Below, piece by piece: positions 6,099-14,416 of a DNA stretch of 14,648 nt. Numbering within the stretch: the stretch's first letter is position 1; every line of letters starts with the position of its first letter. A model generated the notes under the pieces. That model was not told where the DNA came from, did no database searches, and saw only the letters and a list, made by a program, of their open reading frames with translations. Source of the DNA: an uncultured Prevotella sp. GTDB lineage: Bacteria > Bacteroidota > Bacteroidia > Bacteroidales > Bacteroidaceae. The translations under genes were made by a program, and so were the position numbers. Location of the stretch: NCBI GenBank assembly GCA_900540885.1, contig UQHJ01000056.1, positions 1 to 14,648 on the forward strand, in the 5' to 3' direction.

Positions 6099-6133
6099 TG
6101 CAACTCGGTTGCACAAATTGTTTCCTACTTTTG
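6099..6133 (+). promoter_or_regulatory. Metal ATPase promoter with operator-like dyad
   Basis: TACTTTTG (6126-6133) fits the -7 box and ends 22 bases before the ATPase ATG. No standard -33 box is present. Instead the dyad TGCAAC-TCG-GTTGCA (6099-6113), flanked by TTT and, one base out, AAA, covers the place where it should be. This is a plausible operator for a metal-responsive regulator or activator, but no regulator gene is present nearby to support that. The stretch also vaguely resembles the repeat upstream of thrS. Confidence 0.45.
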
Positions 6134-6155
6134 CAGTGTAAAAAAACGATTTGTT

Positions 6156-8120
6156 ATGGAAACTAAAAAGTCAAAAGTTGGTTGCGCTTGTTGTTGCAAT
6201 CATAGCGAAGAAGCTTCACATCACGATGAGGGTAGTGAAGCAAAGGAACGAATAATCAAAATAGGAGTAGCTGCAGTATTGCTTGTGGGGGCAATGATTG
6301 TCGAAAAGTTCTGTCACTTAGCTATGTGGCAATTGCTCTTAGTCTATCTTGTGCCCTATTTAGTAGTGGGCTACGAAACGTTAAAAGAGGCTGCAGAAGG
6401 CATAGCTGAAGGTGATGTGTTTAATGAAGACTTCTTAATGTCGGTGGCAACAATCGGTGCTTTAAGTATCGGCTTTATGCCTGGAGCAGCAGAAGCAGAG
6501 TTTGCAGAGGCTGTGTTTGTTATGTTATTCTTTCAAATCGGTGAGCTGTTTGAAGGGTATGCCGAGGGAAAGAGCCGTAAAAGCATCTCGCACTTAATGG
6601 ATATACGTCCCGATGTAGCCTATGTAGAGCGAGAGCATACAATTGTCAGTGTATCTCCTGAAGAAGTAGGGGTAGGTGAAGTGATTGTTGTAAAGCCAGG
6701 TGAGAAAGTTCCACTTGACGGAGTTGTAGTGGAAGGACAATCCTCACTCAATACGGTGGCTTTGACGGGCGAAAGCATGCCCCGTGAGGTAAAAAAGGAT
6801 GACGATATAGCCTCAGGGTGTGTGAACTTGAGTGGAGTGCTGCGTGTAAAGACCACCAAAGCCTTTGGTGAAAGTACTGTTTCGAAAATCATTCAGTTGG
6901 TGGAACGTGCTGATGAACACAAGTCAAAGAGCGAATCGTTCATTAAGCGCTTTGCACGTGTTTATACCCCCATTGTGGTGTTTGCAGCAGTTGCTTTAGC
7001 CCTCATTCCGCCTTTCTTCTCGCCTTTAGGCTTCGGGCTCGCCTTTACAACATGGCTGCATCGTGCTCTCATCTTTTTGATCGTATCATGCCCATGTGCA
7101 TTGGTCATAAGTGTGCCTCTAACCTTCTTTGGCGGGTTGGGTGGAGCCTCTCGCAAGGGTATTTTGATAAAGGGAAGCAATTATATGGATGCGTTAGCAA
7201 AGTTAGGTATAGTCGTGTTTGATAAAACAGGAACGCTCACACATGGCGCATTTGTTGTAGAGGCAGTTCACCCTGCGGATTTTGATGCCAATGATCTGTT
7301 ACATTTGGCAGCACATGTAGAACATTATTCAACGCACCCAATTGGTGCCGCCCTACGCGATGCTTTCCCGAATGAGGCCGTTGATGGTTGCAAAGTAAGC
7401 GATGTTAAAGAATTTGCAGGCCAAGGTATTCGTGCACGGGTAGAGGGCAAGACCGTATGTGTGGGTAATGCTAAAATGATGCAAGCATTAGGAGTAGAAT
7501 GGCACGAATGTCATTGTGTTGGTACTATCATTCATGTAGTTGTTGACGGCATTTACGCAGGTCATATTGTCATTAATGACCAGATAAAGTCAGAGAGTGC
7601 GGTAACAATCCGCGAACTGAAAGCTTTGGGTGTGAATAAGACGGTGATGCTAACGGGCGATCGTGACGTTGTAGCTCGTGATGTAGCAACGAAAATTGGT
7701 ATTGATGAATATCATGCAGCTTTAATGCCAGGAGATAAGGTGAGCTATGTAGAAAGTCTGATGCAACAAAAAGGGCAGGCGCGTACTTTGGCCTTTGTGG
7801 GTGATGGTATAAACGATGCTCCTGTGCTGAAGCGTTCAGATGTGGGTATAGCAATGGGGGGCTTAGGTAGCGATGCTGCCATTGAAGCTGCCGACGTGGT
7901 ATTAATGGACGACAACCCTTCGAAAGTAGCTTGGGCTATACGCATAGCACGTCGGACAATACGTATTGCTCAACAAAATGTTTGGTTTGCAATCGGTGTA
8001 AAGGTAGCCATACTCTTGCTTGCCATGGTAGGGTGGAGTAGTATGTGGATGGCCGTTTTTGCTGATGTCGGTGTAACTTTCTTGGCCGTGCTTAATGCAA
8101 TGCGTGCTTTAAAGGGATAG
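6156..8120 (+). CDS. Heavy-metal efflux P-type ATPase (P1B, Zn/Cd/Pb type)
   Basis: This 654-residue inner-membrane pump exports soft divalent metals using ATP. Motifs in order: actuator TGES (204-207); transmembrane CPC (312-314); phosphorylation motif DKTGT with D356; the HP dipeptide (394-395) of the P1B nucleotide-binding domain; TGDR (500-503); hinge GDGIND (549-554); and FADVG in the last helix with D637, preceded by K616. The CPC plus Asp/Lys set is that of Zn2+/Cd2+/Pb2+ pumps (ZntA/CadA) rather than copper pumps. The usual N-terminal heavy-metal-associated domain is missing; a short Cys/His tail (C10, C12-C14, H16, H22, H23) stands in its place. ATG 6156 is supported by a -7 box 22 bases upstream. 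The gene ends 49 bases before the thioesterase start and diverges from yciH. Confidence 0.94.
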   Translation: METKKSKVGCACCCNHSEEASHHDEGSEAKERIIKIGVAAVLLVGAMIVEKFCHLAMWQLLLVYLVPYLVVGYETLKEAAEGIAEGDVFNEDFLMSVATIGALSIGFMPGAAEAEFAEAVFVMLFFQIGELFEGYAEGKSRKSISHLMDIRPDVAYVEREHTIVSVSPEEVGVGEVIVVKPGEKVPLDGVVVEGQSSLNTVALTGESMPREVKKDDDIASGCVNLSGVLRVKTTKAFGESTVSKIIQLVERADEHKSKSESFIKRFARVYTPIVVFAAVALALIPPFFSPLGFGLAFTTWLHRALIFLIVSCPCALVISVPLTFFGGLGGASRKGILIKGSNYMDALAKLGIVVFDKTGTLTHGAFVVEAVHPADFDANDLLHLAAHVEHYSTHPIGAALRDAFPNEAVDGCKVSDVKEFAGQGIRARVEGKTVCVGNAKMMQALGVEWHECHCVGTIIHVVVDGIYAGHIVINDQIKSESAVTIRELKALGVNKTVMLTGDRDVVARDVATKIGIDEYHAALMPGDKVSYVESLMQQKGQARTLAFVGDGINDAPVLKRSDVGIAMGGLGSDAAIEAADVVLMDDNPSKVAWAIRIARRTIRIAQQNVWFAIGVKVAILLLAMVGWSSMWMAVFADVGVTFLAVLNAMRALKG

Positions 8121-8137
8121 TAGATTGCTAATTTTTT

Positions 8138-8163
8138 ACTACTTTTGTGTTACACAAAGTAGT
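8138..8163 (+). promoter_or_regulatory. Near-perfect dyad overlapping a -7 box before the thioesterase gene
   Basis: ACTACTTTTGTGT (8138-8150) is the inverse of ACACAAAGTAGT (8152-8163), with one extra T in the left arm and a 1-base centre. The -7 box TACTTTTG (8140-8147) lies within the left arm, and the right arm ends 6 bases before the ATG at 8170. A protein binding this dyad would block initiation. As RNA it could fold close to the start codon or help end the ATPase transcript. There is no clear -33 box. Confidence 0.5.
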
Positions 8164-8169
8164 TTATTT

Positions 8170-8637
8170 ATGGAAAAGATAAAGAACCCGTATTTAGGAA
8201 AAGAGGGCTATCGCTGTATCTGTTGTAGTCCTGAAAATCCGATAGGTCTACACTTATCGTTTTATGAAGACGGTGACGATGTGCTGACCCAGTGGCGTCC
8301 GTCAGAAAACTTTCAAGGTTGGGTTAACACCTTACATGGTGGTATTATTAGTATGTTGATGGACGAAGTGGCAGGTTGGGTAATAAACCGAAAGCTGCAA
8401 ACGACGGGGGTAACAACGCGTTTGGAGGTAAAGTACCGTCGTCCTGTACTCACCGATGAAACGTTGATAACGGTTCGTGGCCATATTGCTAATCAGCGTC
8501 GCAATATAGTGACTATTCAGTTAACACTTGAGAACTCGAAAGGGGAAGTGTGTGACGAAGGCGAAGCCGTCTATTATACATTTGGAACTGAAAAAGCGCG
8601 CGAAATGGGTTTCGATGGTTGTGAATTGGAAAAATAA
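8170..8637 (+). CDS. PaaI-like hot-dog fold acyl-CoA thioesterase
   Basis: This 155-residue single-domain hot-dog protein probably hydrolyses an acyl-CoA thioester; the substrate is unknown. The N-terminus has the pattern CICCSPENPIGLHLSF (16-31), a variant of the C-x-x-C-G-x-x-NP-x-GL-x-L opening of this subfamily. The catalytic helix region is NTLHGGIISMLMDEVAGW (53-70), with HGG at 56-58 and D65/E66 as candidate acid residues. VKYRRPV and the strand GEAVYYTFG complete the fold. The ATG at 8170 is preferred to a longer frame opening at 8125, whose 15 extra residues would run through the dyad and the -7 box. It ends within a strong hairpin. Confidence 0.87.
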   Translation: MEKIKNPYLGKEGYRCICCSPENPIGLHLSFYEDGDDVLTQWRPSENFQGWVNTLHGGIISMLMDEVAGWVINRKLQTTGVTTRLEVKYRRPVLTDETLITVRGHIANQRRNIVTIQLTLENSKGEVCDEGEAVYYTFGTEKAREMGFDGCELEK

Positions 8638-8695
8638 ATAAGTGGATTATGGTTCAAGAGATGGCATTCCCCATAGAACCATAATCCACTTATTT
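8636..8695. terminator. Bidirectional terminator between convergent genes
   Basis: The 20-base arms 8636-8655 and 8676-8695 are perfectly complementary, and the 20-base loop contains a further ATGG/CCAT pairing. A/T-rich tracts flank both sides, and the hairpin sits exactly between the ends of the convergent thioesterase (stop within 8635-8637) and the 79-residue gene (stop at 8698). It should therefore end transcription from both directions. Confidence 0.88.
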
Positions 8696-8697
8696 TA

Positions 8698-8937
8698 TTA
8701 GTATCCACATCCGTTGCGTCTACTACGCTCGTCGAGATGTTCGGCACGTACACAACCAGCATGTTTCTCGCTAAATTCGCGGTTGATGTCAGCTAATTCT
8801 TTACGTCCGAAGATGTAGTCGTCATACATATCGTCCATGTCGATGCCCTCGCAGTCTGCTCCACCAAAATTGAGAGCATTCTTAACAATGGCAATGCGTT
8901 CTTCAGTAGTTGTGTCTTTAATTAAAAGGCTTTTCAT
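8698..8937 (-). CDS. Conserved-looking small hypothetical protein
   Basis: I cannot assign this 79-residue protein to a family. The N-terminal half predicts a helix (TTTEERIAIVKNALNF, 9-24). An acidic stretch with CEGIDMDDMYDDYIFG (29-44) follows, then a charged helix to about 60 and a basic tail ending RRNGCGY. Cysteines at 29, 62 and 77 with H59 and H67 could bind metal, but the spacing matches no motif I know. It has no signal peptide or membrane segment. It follows hrpB by 15 bases on the same strand and ends just before a strong terminator, which with its regular codon use argues for a real gene cotranscribed with hrpB. Confidence 0.75.
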   Translation of the reverse strand: MKSLLIKDTTTEERIAIVKNALNFGGADCEGIDMDDMYDDYIFGRKELADINREFSEKHAGCVRAEHLDERSRRNGCGY

Positions 8938-8952
8938 TTTGTGTTGTTAGTT

Positions 8953-11463
8953 TTATGATTTTCTTTTTACTCCTCTAACAGCTTGCGCTTCCAATGGATT
9001 GTCAGGCCAAGCATGTTTGGGGTAGCGTCTACGTAGCTCCTTTCTAACTTCAAAGTAAGCATTGTCCCAGAAGCTACGAAGGTCTTGTGTTAATTGTACG
9101 GGTTTAAAGCCAGGAGAGAGAAGTTCCATTAATACAGGCTGTTTGCCGTCGTTTACGCGTGGCGTGTCTTGTAGTCCAAAGCATTCTTGCAGTCTCACAC
9201 TTACTATGGGGACTTCAGCTCCTTGTCGGTAGTCGATGCGTATGTGGCTGCCCGTAGGCACTTGAATGTGAGTGGGGGCTAATCGATTGATATCGTTTTG
9301 CAATTCGAAGGGGATAAGTGCCCAAATGACTTCTTTTATGTCAATACGTTTGAGGTCGTTAAGCGTGCTTCTGACCTTGTTGCCTTCAGTTAGATAAAAA
9401 GGCAACCACTCCGTGCAGGTCGAAAGTAAGTAATCGGTGCTTACGTCGGGTATGTGCAGTTCAGGGTGCCATTCGCTCACTAAGTGAATGCGAAGTTGCA
9501 ACGATCGCACCTCGTCGTTCCAATTTAGCACGCTCGCACCATCCTTTTTAACCTTGTTACAAATGGCACGAATGATACTTTCGTTATCGCAATTTGGGAG
9601 CGGCGTAGTGCTAACGACAAGTTGTCCAATGCAACGTTCTTTTTGCGCAATGATGCCACCGTCTTTGGCAGTCCATGAAATCTTCTCGCGTGTAGTAAAA
9701 CAATCACTTTCGAGCGAATTGATGTCAAGAGGCGCAGCTAAGAACACTCGGCTCATGCCTTGCTGACTGTTGTCGTTCATAGAAGCTATGACCACCCATG
9801 AGTAGGCAGCAAGATCGTCGCCGTTGTCAAAGTAAGCAACGTTACCACCTGCCGTCTTAAAGTGTCCAATACTATTTGTTGCTTTCGCGATGCGTTCGGG
9901 AAAAGCGTATGACAGTATCAGCCCAATGTCTTGTGGGTGAACGTCTTCATTATGCTCTTCAGCGTGTGTGAGCCTTCTGTATTCTTTGGCTATTTGCGCA
10001 ATATTGAACCACCCATTTAACTTTCGCTGTCTTCGGTAAGAGCGTAAAGTAGAGATGCGTAGTGAGAGGTCTGTATTGTTCTTATCGATTAAGGGGTCTT
10101 TTTCTTCTAATATGGCTGCAATATCACAAGCTAAAGCTTTCAGCGTAGGAGTATTCGCTCGCAAAAGCATTTTAGCAATGCGTGGGTGGCAAGGTAGGGC
10201 AGATATTTTACGCCCGATAGATGTAATCTGTCCTTTATTATCTATCGCTCCTAAGGAGGTGAGTAAATTACGAGCAGCATGAATGTGCGGCTGGGGAGGA
10301 AGGGTTAACCAAGGGAGCGCATTCGTGTTAGTTTCGCCAAAGGCAGCGACGTTAAGCAGTAAAGAGGTTAGGTCAGCTTCAATGATTTCGGGCGTACGTT
10401 GCTCTGTCATCAAAGCCTCGTGCTGTTTCGTCCAAAGTCTATAGCAAAAGCCATTGGTTATGCGCCCTGCGCGTCCGCTTCGCTGTTGAGCCATATCTTT
10501 ACTTATCATAACCGTTTCAAGGCGACTGAGCCCTGTGCGGGGATTAAATACGAGCTTACGATAATAGCCGCTATCAATCACTATTCTTACCCCCTCGATA
10601 GTTAAAGACGTTTCGGCAATCGGAGTCGCCAGAACGATTTTGCGCTCGTTAGATGCAGACGGTGCAATGGCCTTTTGTTGCTCCTCAAGTGATAAGTTGC
10701 CGTATAAAGGGTAAACCTTTGTAGGAGCTAAACTTTCTCCTAACGCTTCATAGCATCTTGTAATGTCAGCTTGACCAGGTAGGAAAACAAGTATATCGCC
10801 TTCATGTCTATCGTGTGCTTCACGTATAGTAGGAAGTACGGAATGTACGATGTTGTTAATGTCTGTATCTTCTTGAGAATAAAAGGTTTCGATATTATAT
10901 ATTCGCCCTTTACTTTCAATGAGTGGCGCTTGCAACTTTTGACAAATTGTTGTGGCATCAATCGTGGCCGACATCACAACAATCTTTAAGTCATCACGAA
11001 TGAGTTGTTGAACTTGTCGTGTGAGTGCAAAGGCCAAGTCGGCATTTATATTGCGTTCGTGAAACTCGTCAAATATAACAACGCTAACCCCGTCAAGTGT
11101 GGCATCGTCAATCAGCATTCTACTAAGAATGCCTTCAGTTACTACTTCCAATCGCGTTTGACTTGACACTTTGTTGTCAAATCGTACACGATAGCCAACC
11201 GTTTCGCCCACTTCCTCGCCTAATAAGTATGCCATGCGCTGTGCAATATGGCGTGCAGCAATTCGGCGAGGCTCAAGCATAATGATTTTGCCCGTAAGGG
11301 GTAGTCCTTTCAGCATGGTTAGCGGCAGTAGGGTAGACTTACCCGCTCCAGGAGGAGCCGTTATAACCACAGCCCCGTTTTGGAGTAAAGCATTATTTAC
11401 TTCCTCAACGATTGCCACTGCAGGCAAGTCCTTTGCTTGATCGATAAGCGTGTTAAGTTGCAT
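8953..11463 (-). CDS. hrpB: ATP-dependent helicase HrpB
   Basis: HrpB is a DEAH-family superfamily 2 helicase whose cellular role is poorly defined; an RNA-related function is usually presumed. This protein has 836 residues (E. coli 809). Motifs: Walker A GAGKST (39-44), EPRR (64-67), TEG (109-111), motif II DEFH (132-135, the normal HrpB variant of DEAH), SAT (165-167), ATPIAETSLTI (279-289) and motif VI QQRSGRAGR (326-334). A helicase-associated region and the HrpB C-terminal domain follow, including LLSPGFKPVQLTQDLRSFW and the PKHAWPDNP end that marks HrpB against HrpA. The Met at 11463 is 30 residues before the first core strand. A hairpin lies between this gene and the upstream flavodiiron gene, so it may have its own promoter, but I could not find a convincing one. 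Confidence 0.95.
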   Translation of the reverse strand: MQLNTLIDQAKDLPAVAIVEEVNNALLQNGAVVITAPPGAGKSTLLPLTMLKGLPLTGKIIMLEPRRIAARHIAQRMAYLLGEEVGETVGYRVRFDNKVSSQTRLEVVTEGILSRMLIDDATLDGVSVVIFDEFHERNINADLAFALTRQVQQLIRDDLKIVVMSATIDATTICQKLQAPLIESKGRIYNIETFYSQEDTDINNIVHSVLPTIREAHDRHEGDILVFLPGQADITRCYEALGESLAPTKVYPLYGNLSLEEQQKAIAPSASNERKIVLATPIAETSLTIEGVRIVIDSGYYRKLVFNPRTGLSRLETVMISKDMAQQRSGRAGRITNGFCYRLWTKQHEALMTEQRTPEIIEADLTSLLLNVAAFGETNTNALPWLTLPPQPHIHAARNLLTSLGAIDNKGQITSIGRKISALPCHPRIAKMLLRANTPTLKALACDIAAILEEKDPLIDKNNTDLSLRISTLRSYRRQRKLNGWFNIAQIAKEYRRLTHAEEHNEDVHPQDIGLILSYAFPERIAKATNSIGHFKTAGGNVAYFDNGDDLAAYSWVVIASMNDNSQQGMSRVFLAAPLDINSLESDCFTTREKISWTAKDGGIIAQKERCIGQLVVSTTPLPNCDNESIIRAICNKVKKDGASVLNWNDEVRSLQLRIHLVSEWHPELHIPDVSTDYLLSTCTEWLPFYLTEGNKVRSTLNDLKRIDIKEVIWALIPFELQNDINRLAPTHIQVPTGSHIRIDYRQGAEVPIVSVRLQECFGLQDTPRVNDGKQPVLMELLSPGFKPVQLTQDLRSFWDNAYFEVRKELRRRYPKHAWPDNPLEAQAVRGVKRKS

Positions 11464-11478
11464 TGATATAGTAGAAAT

Positions 11479-11520
11479 AATATATTCGGTTTGTAGTGTT
11501 GCCTACAAACCGAATATATT
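11479..11520 (-). terminator. Hairpin between the flavodiiron gene and hrpB
   Basis: The 18-base arms 11479-11496 and 11503-11520 are perfectly complementary (arm core CGGTTTGTAG) around a 6-base loop. It lies 33 bases past the flavodiiron stop and 15 bases before the hrpB start. On the minus strand it is followed by ATTTCTACTATATC, a weak T-tract, so it may be a terminator, an mRNA-stabilising hairpin or a block on hrpB translation. Confidence 0.65.
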
Positions 11521-11553
11521 GATTTACAGTAGATATTATGTGCTTATATAATC

Positions 11554-12729
11554 TTATTGTTTAGACAGGATAGTGCCCAAAGTTCGTGCTCTCTCTAAGT
11601 CATCAACTTGCGCTCCTTGCTTCCATTCAACGGGAGGCTCTACCACTTGCATCTTCATCTTCTCATTGAAAGAACTGATTACTTTCGTAGCTTGGCTGCT
11701 CCAAGTAAAACCGCCAAATATGCCTAAGCGGTGATTGCTGACCTTGCGTTCGGCTAATCGTCTAAGCAAGTCTTCGACAATGGGGAAAACTCCGCCATTG
11801 TAAGTCGGTGCGCCAATTGCTAAGGTGTCGTAACGGAAAATATCTGTCAACACTTCGTCCATAGTTGATACACTCAAGTTGTGTACAATTATTTTACGCA
11901 TACCAGCCTTTGCAGCTCCTTGAGCGATGGCTTCAGCCATGCGTTCGGTGTTGCCATACATTGAGCCGTAGCATATCACAAGACCATGTTGCGCTTCGCC
12001 AGTGGCCAATCGCGTATATGTAGCTAAGGCTTGAGGTATTTGTTCCGTCCAAATAGGTCCGTGTGTAGAGCAGATCATCTGAATGTCAACGTTGGCCAAC
12101 TTCTTGAGTCCAGCTTGAACTTGAATTCCGTACTTACCCAAAATACAAGCGTAATAGCGTTCCATTTCAGCCCAATAGATAGTCGTGTCCATATTGGTGT
12201 CAACGACGCAACCGTTCAAAGCACCGAAGCAGCCAAAGGCATCGCCTGAAAAGAGTGTTTGCGTAGTTTCGTCGTAGGTCATCATGGTTTCAGGCCAATG
12301 AAGCATAGGCGTAAGGTAGAACTTTAGGTGGTGGTGACCCAAAGCAAGCGTGTCACAGTCAGCAATGGTGAGGTCGTCGCTTTTGCTGACACCATAGAAG
12401 CCTTCAACCATTTCCATTGTCTTTTTGTTACCCACGAGTTTAATCTCAGGGTAGTATTGGCGAATGAGTGAGATAGCTCCCGAATGGTCGGGTTCCATGT
12501 GGTTGATGATGAGGTAGTCAATGGGGCGTTCGCCGATGATGCTTTTAATCTTTTCAATATATTCGGTAAAGAAGGCTACGTCAACAGTGTCGACTAAGGC
12601 TACTTTGTCATCGTCAGCTATGAGATAAGAGTTGTAAGACACACCATAGGGTAAAGGCCAAAGCCCTTCGAAACGGTGCTTTGTGCGGTCATTAACACCT
12701 ACGTAATAAATTTTATCTTGAATGTGCAT
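11554..12729 (-). CDS. fprA: A-type flavodiiron protein (O2/NO reductase)
   Basis: This cytoplasmic enzyme reduces O2 to water and/or NO to N2O at a diiron site fed by FMN, protecting anaerobes. Its 391 residues form two domains. The metallo-beta-lactamase-like domain (about 1-245) has the iron ligands H77, E79, D81 and H82 of HMEPDH, H144 of MLHWPE, D163 of SGDAFG and H223 of STHGP, so the diiron site looks complete. The flavodoxin domain (about 249-391) has the FMN-phosphate loop YGSMYGNTER (254-263), the APTYNGG loop and the FGGFTWSS segment. There is no C-terminal rubredoxin domain or other fusion, so a separate electron donor is needed; none is encoded nearby. Whether O2 or NO is preferred cannot be read from sequence. 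Confidence 0.95.
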   Translation of the reverse strand: MHIQDKIYYVGVNDRTKHRFEGLWPLPYGVSYNSYLIADDDKVALVDTVDVAFFTEYIEKIKSIIGERPIDYLIINHMEPDHSGAISLIRQYYPEIKLVGNKKTMEMVEGFYGVSKSDDLTIADCDTLALGHHHLKFYLTPMLHWPETMMTYDETTQTLFSGDAFGCFGALNGCVVDTNMDTTIYWAEMERYYACILGKYGIQVQAGLKKLANVDIQMICSTHGPIWTEQIPQALATYTRLATGEAQHGLVICYGSMYGNTERMAEAIAQGAAKAGMRKIIVHNLSVSTMDEVLTDIFRYDTLAIGAPTYNGGVFPIVEDLLRRLAERKVSNHRLGIFGGFTWSSQATKVISSFNEKMKMQVVEPPVEWKQGAQVDDLERARTLGTILSKQ

Positions 12730-12757
12730 AAGATTTTGTTTAGCGTTTATTCTACTG

Positions 12758-12765
12758 CGAAGTTA
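12758..12765 (-). promoter_or_regulatory. Weak -7 box before the flavodiiron gene
   Basis: On the minus strand this reads TAACTTCG, one base off TAnnTTTG, 28 bases upstream of the ATG. No -33 box is seen. A terminator upstream (12800-12834) means the gene needs a promoter in this interval, which is the main reason to list it. Confidence 0.3.
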
Positions 12766-12799
12766 CGTAAAAATGTGATTGAATGCGTTGTATTTATAC

Positions 12800-12834
12800 A
12801 AAAAACGTATAGCAATGACACATTGCTATACGTT
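12800..12834 (-). terminator. Intrinsic terminator after htrA
   Basis: Read on the minus strand, AACGTATAGCAATG (12834-12821) pairs perfectly over 14 bp with CATTGCTATACGTT (12817-12804) around a 3-base loop, followed by a T-run. It lies about 93 bases past the htrA stop. The stretch between stop and terminator shows no gene. Confidence 0.85.
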
Positions 12835-12927
12835 ATTGAGATGTAGTCGTTCCTGTAACGGCTAAAATTTTAAAAGTATGGCTTGATAGAAAAATATTAT
12901 TCCAATGAATATCTTCTACGATGCTTT

Positions 12928-14382
12928 TTACTTCTTATCTTTTTTAGCTTTAGGGTCAGAAAGTTCAACGGCAAAAGACTTATTGATGCCCGTCTGCGTT
13001 TTGGCACGAATCCAAAGTACGCGATCGGTACTGAGGTTGGCTGCCTTAACAGCTTCATCGAAGTCAGTTGTGGTGCGCATTTCGCGGTCGTTCACTTTCA
13101 TAATGATAAGTCCCTTTGTTACGCCAGCTTCTTTGAGCTTGCCGTCGCGGATAGCAGAAACCATTAAGCCGTATGGCATGCTGAGTTCTTGCTTTTCGCT
13201 ATCAGTCAAGGGACGAAGAGCTGCGCCCATAGCGTCTGTATCAAGTGCTTGGACTGCAGTCGTTGTACCCTGAATGTTGCGCAAGGTGAGTGTAGCGGTG
13301 CGTTGCTTCTTATCGCGTAAATAAATGACAGTAACCTTATCACCAGGACGATGATTAGTAAGCAATTCTTGCAATTCACCGAACTTAGAAATCTTCTTTC
13401 CGTCAAAAGAAGTAATCACGTCGCCTTCTTTCAGACCGCCTTCGGCAGCAGCACCATCAGCGCTTACTTCGCCTACGTAGATGCCGTTAACTGTACCAAG
13501 ATCGGGATTCTTGCCCTTCTCCTTTTGCTGGTCAATGTAGTTGGTAACGTCCATACCCGATATGCCCAACAAAGCGCGCTGAACGGTGCCATATTTGCGA
13601 AGGTCAGCTACGACCTTATTCATAATCGCAGTAGGAATGGCAAAGCCGTATCCAGAGAAAGAACCCGTCTGTGAGTAAAGCATAGCATTAATGCCAACCA
13701 ATTCGCCTTGTGCATTGACCAGAGCACCGCCAGAGTTGCCTGGGTTGATAGCTGCATCGGTTTGAATAAAGCTATCGATGCTACCCGGTGTAGCGTTGAG
13801 TGTACGTGCTTTTGCGCTCACGATACCGGCGGTTACGGTAGAGGTGAGGCTAAAAGGATTGCCAATGGCCAATACCCATTCACCTAATTTGAGTTTATCA
13901 GAGTCGCCTACCTTAATGGCTTGTAGTCCTTTAGCTTCGATTTTAATCAAAGCCAAGTCGGTTGATTTGTCCGTACCAATGATGCGAGCTTTAAATTCGC
14001 GGTTGTCGTTTAGCTTAACGGTCATTTCGTCAGCGTCTTCGACCACGTGGTTGTTGGTTACGATGTAGCCGTCTTCGGTAAGGATTACACCCGAACCTGC
14101 ACCTTGGCGCTTGGGGGTTTGAATTTGACGTTGCTGGCGTCCGCTATTGCCACGTCCAAAGAAGTCGCCAAAGAAGTCATCAAAGCCGAAGGGGTCGCTA
14201 TATTCAACAGTTTGTGTCTTACTGTTGGTGGTTACTTTAATGTAAACTACAGAATTTACTGCATTCTCTGCAGCATAAGTTAAGTCTGTTGGGTTGGCTG
14301 GAACGGCTGTCGCAGCCATAGCCGGAGTTTGTAAACCTAATGTAAGGGCCAATACCCATAAAGGAAGATATTTACGTGTCAT
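12928..14382 (-). CDS. degP: Periplasmic serine protease HtrA/DegP
   Basis: This trypsin-like protease/chaperone degrades misfolded proteins in the periplasm. The preferred product has 484 residues. It has a Sec signal peptide (MTRKYLPLWVLALTLGLQTP, cleavage likely after AMA near 23), a glycine/phenylalanine-rich LA-type loop (about 63-85), then the protease domain with triad H112 (TNNHVVE), D142 (STDLALIK) and S217 (NPGNSGG). Two PDZ domains follow: the first about 265-365 with the LLGISG ligand-binding loop, the second about 395-475, degenerate-looking but with GLMVSAI and GLIIMKVN. A lysine-rich tail closes it. The start at 14382 is chosen over the longer frame from 14433 because the latter puts 17 residues before the signal peptide and runs through the -7 box. 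It is followed by its own terminator. Confidence 0.96.
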   Translation of the reverse strand: MTRKYLPLWVLALTLGLQTPAMAATAVPANPTDLTYAAENAVNSVVYIKVTTNSKTQTVEYSDPFGFDDFFGDFFGRGNSGRQQRQIQTPKRQGAGSGVILTEDGYIVTNNHVVEDADEMTVKLNDNREFKARIIGTDKSTDLALIKIEAKGLQAIKVGDSDKLKLGEWVLAIGNPFSLTSTVTAGIVSAKARTLNATPGSIDSFIQTDAAINPGNSGGALVNAQGELVGINAMLYSQTGSFSGYGFAIPTAIMNKVVADLRKYGTVQRALLGISGMDVTNYIDQQKEKGKNPDLGTVNGIYVGEVSADGAAAEGGLKEGDVITSFDGKKISKFGELQELLTNHRPGDKVTVIYLRDKKQRTATLTLRNIQGTTTAVQALDTDAMGAALRPLTDSEKQELSMPYGLMVSAIRDGKLKEAGVTKGLIIMKVNDREMRTTTDFDEAVKAANLSTDRVLWIRAKTQTGINKSFAVELSDPKAKKDKK

Positions 14383-14416
14383 ATCGTTTTTATATAGGTT
14401 ATATTTATTTGTGGCG

